Of a stretch of DNA of 64,000 bases, positions 26,864 through 36,104 are shown piece by piece. The stretch lies in NCBI RefSeq assembly GCF_042852765.1, contig NZ_AP031414.1; one strand, given 5' to 3'. The position numbers were made by a program, and so were the translations under genes. Source of the stretch: Schaedlerella glycyrrhizinilytica_A. GTDB lineage: Bacteria > Bacillota > Clostridia > Lachnospirales > Lachnospiraceae. The notes beneath the pieces were generated by a model. That model saw only the letters and a list, made by a program, of their open reading frames with translations. It made no database searches and was not told where the DNA came from. Position 1 is the first letter of the stretch, and every line of letters begins with the position of its first letter.

Positions 26864-28372
26864 TCAACTTTCTTTTGCAAATCCAAATCTTAAAAACTCA
26901 ACCGTACCTTTTCCCTTAAAAATAAAGTACAACGCATGAGTTCCCTCCGCATCGATCACTGTTTCGTTTTCGATCCACTTTTTTGACGGACGGATCATGA
27001 TCTCTCCCAACATTTCTCCCGGTCGATTACATACAAGGAATTTTCCGCTGCCTGTACCGCTCGTCATTACAAATATTTTCGTTTTCCCCTCAAAACAAAA
27101 ATATTTATATCCGATCAATGTATGATCCTGAATCTGTGTAATAAACCGTTCCTCTTTTTTATGTGTAATATGTGGTTTCTTCTGCCTGCACACCCCGTTT
27201 CCTATATGCGGCATTTTTCCATCGGTCAGGTTGCATGCAATAACTGCCGGATAATCACCGTCTGCCGCAAGCGCCCCCTGATTTAAACCACAAGAAGTCA
27301 TTTTCACCTGTGGGATGAAACCATTTTCACATATCTTAATTCTTTCTGCGCATCCTTGTCTGGAATTGCTGCTCATATGCGTATGCCTATGGTAAAAAAT
27401 ATACCATTCTCCATGAATGCACTCAATACTTCCATGATTATTTCCGGTTACAGCAACTCTGTCTTTCCCTTTTCGCCCTTTGATTCCGATATCTCCATTT
27501 GATATAATCACACCGCCATACCGGAACTCACGATTCGGATATTTACTTGTCGCGTAACAAAGTTCATGATTTGCTGACGAAGAATAAATAAAATAATACG
27601 TATCTCCGATTTTCCTTATCGAACTTGCTTCAAAAAACGCATGATTTTCAAAACCACTGCCGGAAGCGTCCATTTCACAAGGAATCATTCGCTTTGGAAA
27701 GGATTTCACAGTCAACATATCCTGCTCTAATTCCACCACATTTCCGCCCATAATTCCCGGATTTGTTGAATAGATTTCCTCTTCCGTCTTTTTCGGAAAC
27801 ATACGCCGCATTACTTTTCGATATATTTTTTGAATCACACGATTTTTCGTCGGTCTCATAGGTAATGCCCATCCATAATACAGATAGATCCGCCCATCAT
27901 CATTGAGCAGTCCCGGATCAAATGGAATATAATCCAACATCAGTTTTCCATCCGGATAACGCACATCTCCATAATATTCATATTTTCCCGCAGGTGTATC
28001 ACATACCGCTACGGAAATCGGTCCGTCAAATCCGCCTTTTCCGGCATATGCAGAAAGAGCATAGTATAAATAATATCGACCGTCTGTTCCTTGGACAACA
28101 TCCGGCGCATAAAGATATTTTCTTTTCCCTGCATCTTTTACAATTTCATGACAATGCGGATCTTGTGACGCCCGATAAATCGTCCCCTCGCACTTCCAAT
28201 CTGTTAAGTCCTCTACATCCGCCGAATATACCACATAATCCAACTCACAAAAGGTCTCGCCGCCCTCACGGTCATGTGATCCGTAAATATAAACTCTATC
28301 GCCAAACACATGTGGTTCTCCATCCGGAATGTATTCATTTAAAGGTAAATATGGATTGTAAACCTGTTTCAT
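26864..28372 (-). CDS. GH43-family glycosidase A
   Basis: 502 residues, cytoplasmic. Five-bladed propeller: general base Asp near residue 17 (NEYIPDGEPHVFGDRVYIYG), pKa-modulating Asp in YAPDVVQGTDGRYYLYY, general acid Glu in HAFFEASSIRKIGDTYYFIY (~residue 247). A C-terminal ~130-residue beta-sandwich (FICFKGKG-type, ALYFIFKGKGTVEFLRFGFA) resembles CBM6/X19 domains of GH43 enzymes. Likely beta-xylosidase or alpha-L-arabinofuranosidase; the sequence does not decide. It is the last gene of GH78-B, esterase, esterase, GH43 (gaps 49, 26, 33 nt). Confidence 0.88.
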   Translation of the reverse strand: MKQVYNPYLPLNEYIPDGEPHVFGDRVYIYGSHDREGGETFCELDYVVYSADVEDLTDWKCEGTIYRASQDPHCHEIVKDAGKRKYLYAPDVVQGTDGRYYLYYALSAYAGKGGFDGPISVAVCDTPAGKYEYYGDVRYPDGKLMLDYIPFDPGLLNDDGRIYLYYGWALPMRPTKNRVIQKIYRKVMRRMFPKKTEEEIYSTNPGIMGGNVVELEQDMLTVKSFPKRMIPCEMDASGSGFENHAFFEASSIRKIGDTYYFIYSSSANHELCYATSKYPNREFRYGGVIISNGDIGIKGRKGKDRVAVTGNNHGSIECIHGEWYIFYHRHTHMSSNSRQGCAERIKICENGFIPQVKMTSCGLNQGALAADGDYPAVIACNLTDGKMPHIGNGVCRQKKPHITHKKEERFITQIQDHTLIGYKYFCFEGKTKIFVMTSGTGSGKFLVCNRPGEMLGEIMIRPSKKWIENETVIDAEGTHALYFIFKGKGTVEFLRFGFAKES

Positions 28373-28405
28373 ACGTTTTTCACTTTCACCCTTTTCGATT
28401 ATTTT

Positions 28406-29392
28406 TCAGTTCGATCGATTATATTTCAGCCATGTATCTGCCAAAACCGGCCAGACCGCAACCTCTTCAGACGGCTCTCCGATCCTCTTTTTCTCTTCTG
28501 AGCATTCTTCTTTTTTACGCATTCCAAATTCTTTTTTTATCCGCGCCACTGCTTCTTCCGGAAGCGGAAGCACTCCCTCTTCCGCAGCTTTCACCTGACA
28601 TTCGATCTGCTCGACCGTATACTGTCCGCCAAAATTGCCACTCGCCCATTCTTCATTCGCCAGAGACAATCCGTGCTTTCCTTTTGAAAAAACATGATGT
28701 GCATACGACACGCCATTTGCCCTGCATGCCTCCGCAAATAAATAACTGTTTTCCACCGGAACGGTCTCGTCTGTCGCCGTCTGCCATAAGAAGCAAGGCG
28801 GCGTATCCGGCGTCACATGTTTTTCCAGCGACATATAAGACAATTGTTCTTCCGACGCGTCTTTCCCGAACAGCGATTCAAAAGAACCGCGATGCGCCTT
28901 TTCTCCGGAAGTGATCACCGGATAACTCAAGATCGCCGCATCCGGTCTGTTGGAAATATCGGAATACTTCGGATTTTCGTCTTTCACATCTTCATAGTGC
29001 ACGCAGACACTTCCGCATAAATGTCCTCCCGCTGAAAAGCCACAGATCGTCAGTTCATTTTCTTTTACATGAAATGCCCCGGCGTTCGCCCGGATATAGC
29101 GGATCGCCCGGGATAAATCTTTCATCGGCTGATCCAGAAGCGGCGCGATACCGAACAAATTGGTTGTGTAGGTACAGACAAATGTATTATACCCCTTTTT
29201 ATAGAACTCCAGCGCCACGATCTCTCCCTCCGTCGGAGATACCACACAGTATCCCCCACCCGGGACAACTAAAATACATGGTCTTTTTTCCATATCTTCA
29301 TGAAGATAACCGACAAGATTGGGGATGAATCCAAACGCCACCGGGTAATCATACTCCCCTGTCTCCCAAAGATCATATCGTTCTGAAATCAT
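28406..29392 (-). CDS. Alpha/beta hydrolase, acetyl-esterase-like
   Basis: 328 residues, no signal peptide. Oxyanion stretch CILVVPGGGYCVVSPTEGE, nucleophile elbow TICGFSAGGHLCGSV, catalytic Asp in QTATDETVPVENSY and His in SKGKHGLSLANEEW. This arrangement is typical of BD-FAE/acetyl xylan esterase-like enzymes that remove acetyl groups from imported oligosaccharides. GGAGG precedes the ATG. It lies inside the GH78-B operon, where it would clear acetyl groups before GH78/GH43 attack. Confidence 0.88.
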   Translation of the reverse strand: MISERYDLWETGEYDYPVAFGFIPNLVGYLHEDMEKRPCILVVPGGGYCVVSPTEGEIVALEFYKKGYNTFVCTYTTNLFGIAPLLDQPMKDLSRAIRYIRANAGAFHVKENELTICGFSAGGHLCGSVCVHYEDVKDENPKYSDISNRPDAAILSYPVITSGEKAHRGSFESLFGKDASEEQLSYMSLEKHVTPDTPPCFLWQTATDETVPVENSYLFAEACRANGVSYAHHVFSKGKHGLSLANEEWASGNFGGQYTVEQIECQVKAAEEGVLPLPEEAVARIKKEFGMRKKEECSEEKKRIGEPSEEVAVWPVLADTWLKYNRSN

Positions 29393-29418
29393 TGTTTGCC
29401 TCCTTAATATTTTCTCTT

Positions 29419-30327
29419 CTAAGAAATACTTTCTGCAAATTTAACTGCATTCGATAAAGTTTTCTTTGCTTCCGGCATCATTGGCAATGTCGCATATGCA
29501 TGACATAGCCCTTTTCCAACTTCAAGTTCTGTATATATCTTTTCTGCTTTCAATTTTTCATATAACGTCACTGCATCATCATATAACACTTCCAAATCGG
29601 ATACCGCGAGAAATATCGGAGGCATTCCTTTATAATTTCCATAATAAGGAGATATATATGAATTAAGCAATAGTTCTCTTGACGGTTTTCCTGTTCCAAA
29701 AAGAGCTCTATTTTGCCGCTCACAAAATAACGTGTTTTTCAACATATAATCCGTTTTTTCATTTCCATGATGGCTTGGAAGATCATCTGCCTGATTTGTA
29801 ATCGGAGAAAATGCACACACTGCCTTGGGCAGTATTTTCCCCTCATCCCGCACACGCAATGTCACAGATAACGCCAACCATCCTCCAGCACTTCCTCCGA
29901 CAAGAACAACATTACGCATATCATATCCCATGCTCAAAATGCTGTTATATACTTTCATACAATCATTTAATTGTGCAGGCCATTTATATTCCGGAGATAA
30001 TCGGTAATTAGTTGAAATAATAGTATATCCAAATGTTTTCGCCAGATAATATGTACACTCCCGACTTTCTTTTGCGGAACCGGTAGTACAGCCGCCTCCA
30101 TGTATAAACCATATTATTTTATCTTGTCTCGCATTTACCGGAATGATAATTTCTCCGCTAATCCCGTCAAATAAAGTTTCTTGAAGTGTAATTCCGGTTG
30201 GACATTTCGGTACTTTCCGCGCCGCATTCTTCGCACGTTCTTTTGGATAATTATGCTCTACATTAACATCCTCCGCCGGCATTTTTTGAAATATCAAATT
30301 TAACATTTTGGCTTGTATACTTAACAT
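29419..30327 (-). CDS. Alpha/beta hydrolase, HSL-type esterase
   Basis: 302 residues, hormone-sensitive-lipase-like: IIWFIHGGGCTTGSAKES (oxyanion HGGG), VVLVGGSAGGWLALSVTLRV (nucleophile Ser), PPIFLAVSDLEVLYDDAVTL (Asp) and GKGLCHAYATLP (His). It lacks a signal peptide. GGAGGG precedes the ATG. It sits between GH78-B and the other esterase in one operon. The gene is visibly more AT-rich than its neighbours, which may mean a separate origin. The substrate is probably a small acyl ester on the imported glycoside. Confidence 0.87.
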   Translation of the reverse strand: MLSIQAKMLNLIFQKMPAEDVNVEHNYPKERAKNAARKVPKCPTGITLQETLFDGISGEIIIPVNARQDKIIWFIHGGGCTTGSAKESRECTYYLAKTFGYTIISTNYRLSPEYKWPAQLNDCMKVYNSILSMGYDMRNVVLVGGSAGGWLALSVTLRVRDEGKILPKAVCAFSPITNQADDLPSHHGNEKTDYMLKNTLFCERQNRALFGTGKPSRELLLNSYISPYYGNYKGMPPIFLAVSDLEVLYDDAVTLYEKLKAEKIYTELEVGKGLCHAYATLPMMPEAKKTLSNAVKFAESIS

Positions 30328-30376
30328 GAATCTCCCTCCAGCAACATATGATTTTTCCTCAAATAACCTCTTGGAT

Positions 30377-33145
30377 TTATTTCTCCGCGCCTGCTGCTTG
30401 TCTGTCTACTTCATTCAGCGCTTTCACAACCGCCTCGTACAACGGTCTTGCTTCCGGTGCAGCTCCGATCAATTCCACAAGCGTCATCTGATGTGCCATG
30501 GCAAGCATCGGATTATCCGCCATGCCCGGAACCATCCGGTTGAACATCTCAACTGCCAGCGGCTGTGCCAGAATTTCTCCCATCGTGCTGTCCATGCTGA
30601 ACCGCTCATATGTCAGATTTGTTGTCGTCTCATATTCGTATTCATATACTCCGGATCCGACGGTGAGCACCTCTTCTTTTTCCGGCAAATGGATCTCTGC
30701 CGTTGTATTGACCGGTACTTTTACATAGCCGCAGATTTTTCCGTCCTTGCAGCTCCATTTGCTCTCAATCTGACCATAAATCGATTCAAACGTCACACCT
30801 GCTTCTTCGATCCCTTTCACAAACATCGGCTGCACTTTGAATTTTTTATAGCCCGGTTTCAATTGGCTCACTCCCGCCACTTTGCGATACATCCAGTCGC
30901 CGATCGAACCATAAGCGTAATGATTCAGCGAATTCATTCCCGATACGTCAAAACTTCCGTCCGGCATGATCGAATTCCACCGCTCCCAGATCGTCGTCGC
31001 TCCCATGTTCACGGCATAAAGCCATGACGGATAATCCTCTTTCATAAAGACCGTCGCCGCCAGCTCATGCTCGCCGTTTTCGGATAGTGTATGACACAGA
31101 TACGGAGTTCCGACAAATCCGGTCGCAAGATGGTTTTTGTGATTTTCAATATTTGTTTTTAATATCTGCAAGATACGTTCTCTGTCTTTTTCTCTTGCCA
31201 GATTGAAATACAGGGATAAGATCGCGCCCGTCTGTGTCTCGCTGACGATCCGTCCGGTACTCGTATAATATTCCTGACGGAATGCTTCCAATGTCGTATC
31301 ATATAGTTTCTGATATTTTTCCGCTTCTTCCGCAAATCCGAGCACTTCCGCTGTCTGTCTTACCAGATCTGTCACATACAGATAATAAGCGTTTGCGATC
31401 ATATATTTATCGGTCGCTCCGGTCCGGTCTGCGCTCTCTTCCTTATCCAGTGCCAGCCAGTCGCCATACTGGAATCCCGTCTGCCAGAGTCCGTTTGCAC
31501 AACACTGGCTTTTAATGTAATCTACCCATTCATGCATACATTTCCAGTTTTCTTCCAAAATGCCTTTGTCTCCGTACATCTGATACACGACCCACGGTAC
31601 GATGACCGCCACATCGCTCCATGCGGAAGAACTATACTGTCCCAGAATATCCGGAACAACATGCGGCACACCTTTTTCAAGAGAAGATTCCGCCGCAACA
31701 TCCCGCATCCATTTCCGGAAGAACAACGCGGTATTCCGGTTAAAGGACGCCGTCCACGAAAAGATCTGTGCATCCCCTGTCCAGCCGAGACGTTCGTCCC
31801 GCTGCGGACAGTCCGTCGGAATATCAAGGAAATTACTTCTCTGTCCCCATGCGATATTACTTTGTAATTGATTGACCTTTGGATTGGAACACTGAAAATC
31901 CCCCGACTTTTCCATATCCGAATGCATTACGCAGGCGGTAAACTGATCGAGGCGCATATCGTCCATTCCCTCTACACTAATATAGCGGAAGCCGTGGAAC
32001 GTAAAATGCGGCAGAAACACCTGTTCCTCTCCATTACAAATATATGTATCCTCGGATTTTGCCTGCCGAAGTGTATCCGGATAAAAATTCCCGTCTTTGT
32101 CCAGAACTTCGGCATGATGGATCACGATCTTCTGCCCTTTTCGCCCATGTACTTTCAGTTCTACAAGACCGGTCAGATTCTGTCCGAAGTCGACCAGTTT
32201 TTCTCCTTTTGGCGTCACGATCAACTTCTTTGCCAGAACCCGTTCTGTAATACGGACCGATTCATTTTCCTGGGCTGTCAGAGTGCTTTTGTCAAATTCC
32301 ATCACCGAAACCGATCCTGTTCTGATACCACTCTGTTCACGATCCTGTGCTTCGCCGATCGTCGTATCGATCGTTTCTCCCATATAAATCTCACTGTAAC
32401 GAACCGCTCCCGTCCGAGCGTTCCAGCTCTCATCCGTACAGATCGCTTCCCGGCTTCCGTCTTCATATTCCAGATGGATCTCCGCAAATGCGCCGACTCT
32501 GTCACCATAGATGTTCGGCGTCAGCATAAACCCGAAAATGCCTTTATACCAGCCGTTTCCGACCATGATCTCTATCTCATTTTCCTCCCGGAGCATTTCC
32601 GTGATATCGTAGATCTGATACTGCAGCCGGTGATGATAACTTGTCCATCCCGGCGTCATCCGATCTGCTCCGATGCGTTCTCCGTTCAGATACGCTTCAT
32701 AGACGCCTCTGGACGTGGCATAAATTCTGGCTTTCTTTACCTTTCCTTTTGCTGTAAATGTCCTGGAAAAAATCGGACATGCTGTCTCATCCTCCGGAAA
32801 GTCATGTGTGATCATTTTTGCCTGAAATGTCTCCGGCAGCAAAATCCCTGTCTCAAAATACATTTCGCCTGCCGCTGTATTGCCATGATTGTCGGTTGCT
32901 GCCACAGATACTTGATAAAGAGTCTCGTCCCGCAGTTCTTCTCCTGCATACGGAATCAGAACAGACTCCTCACTCTCCGCTTTCGTTTCCCATACGATCT
33001 TTTCATCCGCAGTTACTACAATATGATACGACTGCTGTATCGTGTCTCTTTCCCCGGATTCCAATTTCCACGAAAAACGCGGATGCTTCTCTGTGATCCC
33101 GATCGGATTCACTCTGTATTCTGTTCGCAGATCATAAAGTTTCAT
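30377..33145 (-). CDS. GH78 alpha-L-rhamnosidase B, with C-terminal helical tail
   Basis: 922 residues, cytoplasmic. Order as in GH78-A: N-terminal beta domains, RIYATSRGVYEAYLNGERIG, then the catalytic barrel with PTDCPQRDERLGWTGD (~440) and GATTIWERWNSIMPDG (~718), then a C-terminal sandwich. From FSMDSTMGEILAQP (last 74 residues, nt 30377-30601) a helical tail follows that resembles those of GH3-A and GH2. It shares the DER form of the acid loop with GH78-A. GGAGG precedes the ATG. It is the first gene of a four-gene operon, divergent from AraC-2. Confidence 0.93.
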   Translation of the reverse strand: MKLYDLRTEYRVNPIGITEKHPRFSWKLESGERDTIQQSYHIVVTADEKIVWETKAESEESVLIPYAGEELRDETLYQVSVAATDNHGNTAAGEMYFETGILLPETFQAKMITHDFPEDETACPIFSRTFTAKGKVKKARIYATSRGVYEAYLNGERIGADRMTPGWTSYHHRLQYQIYDITEMLREENEIEIMVGNGWYKGIFGFMLTPNIYGDRVGAFAEIHLEYEDGSREAICTDESWNARTGAVRYSEIYMGETIDTTIGEAQDREQSGIRTGSVSVMEFDKSTLTAQENESVRITERVLAKKLIVTPKGEKLVDFGQNLTGLVELKVHGRKGQKIVIHHAEVLDKDGNFYPDTLRQAKSEDTYICNGEEQVFLPHFTFHGFRYISVEGMDDMRLDQFTACVMHSDMEKSGDFQCSNPKVNQLQSNIAWGQRSNFLDIPTDCPQRDERLGWTGDAQIFSWTASFNRNTALFFRKWMRDVAAESSLEKGVPHVVPDILGQYSSSAWSDVAVIVPWVVYQMYGDKGILEENWKCMHEWVDYIKSQCCANGLWQTGFQYGDWLALDKEESADRTGATDKYMIANAYYLYVTDLVRQTAEVLGFAEEAEKYQKLYDTTLEAFRQEYYTSTGRIVSETQTGAILSLYFNLAREKDRERILQILKTNIENHKNHLATGFVGTPYLCHTLSENGEHELAATVFMKEDYPSWLYAVNMGATTIWERWNSIMPDGSFDVSGMNSLNHYAYGSIGDWMYRKVAGVSQLKPGYKKFKVQPMFVKGIEEAGVTFESIYGQIESKWSCKDGKICGYVKVPVNTTAEIHLPEKEEVLTVGSGVYEYEYETTTNLTYERFSMDSTMGEILAQPLAVEMFNRMVPGMADNPMLAMAHQMTLVELIGAAPEARPLYEAVVKALNEVDRQAAGAEK

Positions 33146-33223
33146 ATCGTCGTTTCCTCCTTAATTTCATAGATTGATATTTTTCTGATATTATTGTTAT
33201 TTTACTTTTAACATCTTCGTTTT

Positions 33224-33239
33224 TATTGCAGATTTGTTC
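33224..33239 (-). promoter_or_regulatory. Candidate AraC-2 site upstream of GH78-B
   Basis: Minus strand GAACAAATCTGCAATA. A near copy (14 of 16, first 10 identical) lies upstream of GH78-C at 41381-41396, and a weaker one (GAACAAAAGTATAATA) at 38476-38491. It overlaps the -35 of the divergent AraC-2 promoter, so autoregulation is possible. AT-rich context keeps confidence low. Confidence 0.4.
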
Positions 33240-33254
33240 GATTTCTTATATAAT
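33227..33254 (+). promoter_or_regulatory. Promoter of AraC-2
   Basis: TTGCAG (33227-33232), 16-nt spacer, TATAAT (33249-33254), about 68 nt before the ATG. Confidence 0.55.
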
Positions 33255-33321
33255 TTACCGGTAACATCAAATATACCATTGCTTCGTGCAGTTTTTCATT
33301 GATTCCATGGGGTGAAGAAAT

Positions 33322-34551
33322 ATGATTCCATTACAAGATATAAAAGATTTTTGCCAGTTAAACTATCTGGATTCCGGTATTCCTGTGTACATTTACCGGA
33401 ACAATACCTTATTGCAGGCATTTCCCGAGCAGTCCGCCTGCACCTATCCGCCGAAACATTACATCGAAGAATTTACAGAGATGACCGACAATATTGCGCA
33501 TCTCTCAACTCCATACGGCGCTTATTTTGTTGCCGTAAAACCGAACGATGATCCGGATCTACGCATCGTTTTGGGACCTGCAAACTATATTCCGTTTACC
33601 GACGCTGATTTTCATACGATGTATACAGACTATGTCGTTGTACAGGAAAAACGCGCAGAATTTAAAACCTTTTTCCAGCGCATCCCGCCGATCGCCTTAA
33701 ACGGACTGCTATCAAAAGCGGCAGTCCTGAACTATTTTCTGAACCATGAGATGCGTACGCATTTCGTCCCGCCGGATTCCCAAAATACTTCCGTCTCCAC
33801 GGAACAGACCGAAAAACATATCGAATCTTTCTATCAACAGAAAGAAGATTTCAAACATAACAACTCGTTTGAGATCGAATCGATGATCCTGCATCTTGTT
33901 GAATCCGGGGATATAGACGGTCTGAAAAATCTGAAACTGCAATCCTCCGTGATCCATTCCGGAATCATCGCGCCGAACCAGCTCCGGCAGACAAAAAATA
34001 TACATATTATCATGACCGCACTTGCAACACGATCTGCCATATCCAGCGGTGTGGACGCAGACGAAGCGTTCCAGATGTCCGATTTGTACATTCAAACAGC
34101 CGAAAACTTAAACGATCCTTCGGCTGTCCAGAATCTGAATTTCCAGATGCTTCTGGTCTTTACAGAAAAAGTAAAAGACAAACTGATCCCAAAAACTTCC
34201 GACGAAGCGCTTCAGCGGGCAATCCAATATGTTCTTCAGAACATCAACTGCCCGATCACTGCCGCCGAGGTCGCGGATCATGTCGGTTTCAGCCGTTCTT
34301 ATTTTTCGACCTATTTCAAAGAACAGCTTGGCTTCACACTCAGCGCATTTATCCTGCGCTGTAAACTGGAAGAGGGAAAACATCTGCTGCAGTTCACCGA
34401 CAAACCGCTCAGCGTGATCAGTAATTACCTCTGTTTCTCCAGCCAGAGTCATTTTCAGACGGCGTTTAAAAAGCAGTATAAGATCACGCCGCTCCAATTC
34501 CGCAAACAGCCGGAACTTTACGGGCGGGGTCTGCTGGAAAACGAGCGGTAA
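33322..34551 (+). CDS. AraC-family transcriptional regulator 2
   Basis: 409 residues and the only plus-strand gene in block 2. The C-terminus has the double HTH: ITAAEVADHVGFSRSYFSTY and LSVISNYLCFSSQSHFQTAF, closing with YKITPLQFRK. The N-terminal ~290 residues (PLQDIKDFCQLNYLDSGIPV, YIPFTDADFHTMYTDYVVVQ) form an unassigned sensor region like that of regulators 1 and 3. GGGGTGA precedes the ATG. It is divergent from the GH78-B operon, the usual layout for a local activator. Confidence 0.9.
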   Translation: MIPLQDIKDFCQLNYLDSGIPVYIYRNNTLLQAFPEQSACTYPPKHYIEEFTEMTDNIAHLSTPYGAYFVAVKPNDDPDLRIVLGPANYIPFTDADFHTMYTDYVVVQEKRAEFKTFFQRIPPIALNGLLSKAAVLNYFLNHEMRTHFVPPDSQNTSVSTEQTEKHIESFYQQKEDFKHNNSFEIESMILHLVESGDIDGLKNLKLQSSVIHSGIIAPNQLRQTKNIHIIMTALATRSAISSGVDADEAFQMSDLYIQTAENLNDPSAVQNLNFQMLLVFTEKVKDKLIPKTSDEALQRAIQYVLQNINCPITAAEVADHVGFSRSYFSTYFKEQLGFTLSAFILRCKLEEGKHLLQFTDKPLSVISNYLCFSSQSHFQTAFKKQYKITPLQFRKQPELYGRGLLENER

Positions 34552-34588
34552 TCTTCCAAACCGTGATTTTCCGAAACCTTGAGCATTT

Positions 34589-34635
34589 AAAAAAAGCCGA
34601 TGTGTTGCCATGACTGATAACACACCGGCTTTTTT
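34589..34635. terminator. Bidirectional terminator between AraC-2 and GPH-B
   Basis: AAAAAAGCCGATGTGTT pairs with AACACACCGGCTTTTTT with one mismatch, with A-run and T-run flanks, between convergent genes. Confidence 0.9.
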
Positions 34636-34652
34636 GTTTGTAAATAACTGTT

Positions 34653-36080
34653 TTACTGCTCTTCCGTTTTCTTCTTCGCTCTTCTTTCCTGCAGATCCGC
34701 CATGATTTCCGGATATTTCTTCTCAAGATCATACATCTTCAAAAGAATAATCAGTCCGATAAACAGTGCCAGCGGAATGTAGATGGAGAATGCAAAAATT
34801 GCCGTATCAACCGCTTTTGGCTGTACTTCCAGCATTACATTATATCCTGCCGCTCCCAAAAGCCATCCGATCAGAGAACCGCCGATACCGCCGGAGATTT
34901 TTCCGCCAAAGGAACTTGCGCTGTTTGTCATACCTACAAGACGTTTTCCGAATTTCCATTCGTTATACTCGACACAGTTGTTTACCATAGCGCCAAACAG
35001 ACACATCATCGGAATCGTTGCAAATGTTGTACAAGCGCCTCCTAAAATACAGCTTACAATACTGTACGGCGTAAAGGCTCTGACAACGCACGCTGCGGCT
35101 CCGAGTACCGCACAGCCCACTGTTGTTTTCGTCATTCCGAACTTGCCTGCTAACGGCCCTACTAAAATGAATCCGAGGAATGTCGGGATCAATCCGACTG
35201 CTCCGAGCAGCGCCACAAGGTTGTCGTTTCCCAGAATATATTCTGCATAATAAGTACCGCCTGATCCTGCCAACGCATAAGACACACTCATCAGCATATT
35301 GGCAACCAGCATCAGTACCCAATATTTGTTTTTAAATAAAAGTTTTAATCCCTCTGCAAAAGAAACATCGTCTTCTTTTTCTGCTTCTGCTTTTTCACCA
35401 CCGGTTTCTGCCGCCTGCACTGTGACATTTTCTTTTGTAACCTTATATAATACAAGCAGAGATACGAATGAAATAACTGCCAGGATCACAGCCAGCTTGA
35501 TCCATGCCGCCTGATCTCCGCCCAGCATATTTGTCACCGGAACGAGCAGGATCGCGATAAACATTCCGGCAATGTAACCGAATGCCGAACGGAACGTTCC
35601 CATCTTGCCGCGTTCTTCCGAACTTGCGGTACGCACTGCCATCAGCGCTCCGTAAGGAATTGCAATTGCTGTGTAAACGACTGCCGAAAGCAGAATATTT
35701 GTTATAAGTACATATCCCATCTGAAATCCGGATCCGGCATTTTTCGGAACCGTGAACAGCATCACGATCATGACCAGAGTCGGAATCGCCATTCTCAAAA
35801 ACCACGGACGGCATTTTCCTTTCGGCGAATGTCCCGCATCCATGATTTTACCCATGATCAAATCCGTCACCGCATCAAACAACTTTGCAATTAACAGCAT
35901 CGTTCCGATCATTCCTGCTGCCAGTCCTACCTTTTCCGTGTAGAAATAGGTCAGCTGTCCGACAAGTCCGCTCATAATGTTCAGCGGGATCTGTCCGAGT
36001 CCGTCGCCGAAATAATCGATCTTGCGCATACTTTTCTGTACGCCCATCCGGTCAACACCGAGTTCTTTTTTCTTTCCCAT
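34653..36080 (-). CDS. GPH-family sugar:cation symporter B
   Basis: 475 residues, 12 membrane segments: DAVTDLIMGKIMDAGHSPKG with KCRPWFLRMAIP, and later NNCVEYNEWKFGKRLVGMTN. It imports a glycoside or oligosaccharide. A Lys/Glu-rich cytoplasmic loop (AAETGGEKAEAEKEDDVSFA) separates the halves, and the C-terminus is charged (ERRAKKKTEEQ). GAGGAAA precedes the ATG. It lies 24 nt after GH3-A, so uptake and beta-glycoside cleavage are co-expressed. Confidence 0.92.
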   Translation of the reverse strand: MGKKKELGVDRMGVQKSMRKIDYFGDGLGQIPLNIMSGLVGQLTYFYTEKVGLAAGMIGTMLLIAKLFDAVTDLIMGKIMDAGHSPKGKCRPWFLRMAIPTLVMIVMLFTVPKNAGSGFQMGYVLITNILLSAVVYTAIAIPYGALMAVRTASSEERGKMGTFRSAFGYIAGMFIAILLVPVTNMLGGDQAAWIKLAVILAVISFVSLLVLYKVTKENVTVQAAETGGEKAEAEKEDDVSFAEGLKLLFKNKYWVLMLVANMLMSVSYALAGSGGTYYAEYILGNDNLVALLGAVGLIPTFLGFILVGPLAGKFGMTKTTVGCAVLGAAACVVRAFTPYSIVSCILGGACTTFATIPMMCLFGAMVNNCVEYNEWKFGKRLVGMTNSASSFGGKISGGIGGSLIGWLLGAAGYNVMLEVQPKAVDTAIFAFSIYIPLALFIGLIILLKMYDLEKKYPEIMADLQERRAKKKTEEQ

Positions 36081-36104
36081 GTTACATTTCCTCTCTTCCT
36101 CTTT

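Noticed and set aside
27922..28914. 330-codon plus-strand open frame
   Set aside because: Crosses the junction of two good minus-strand genes (GH43-A and the acetyl-esterase) in antisense; no family features.
31868..33172. 434-codon plus-strand open frame
   Set aside because: Antisense shadow of GH78-B; low-sense composition and no recognisable family.
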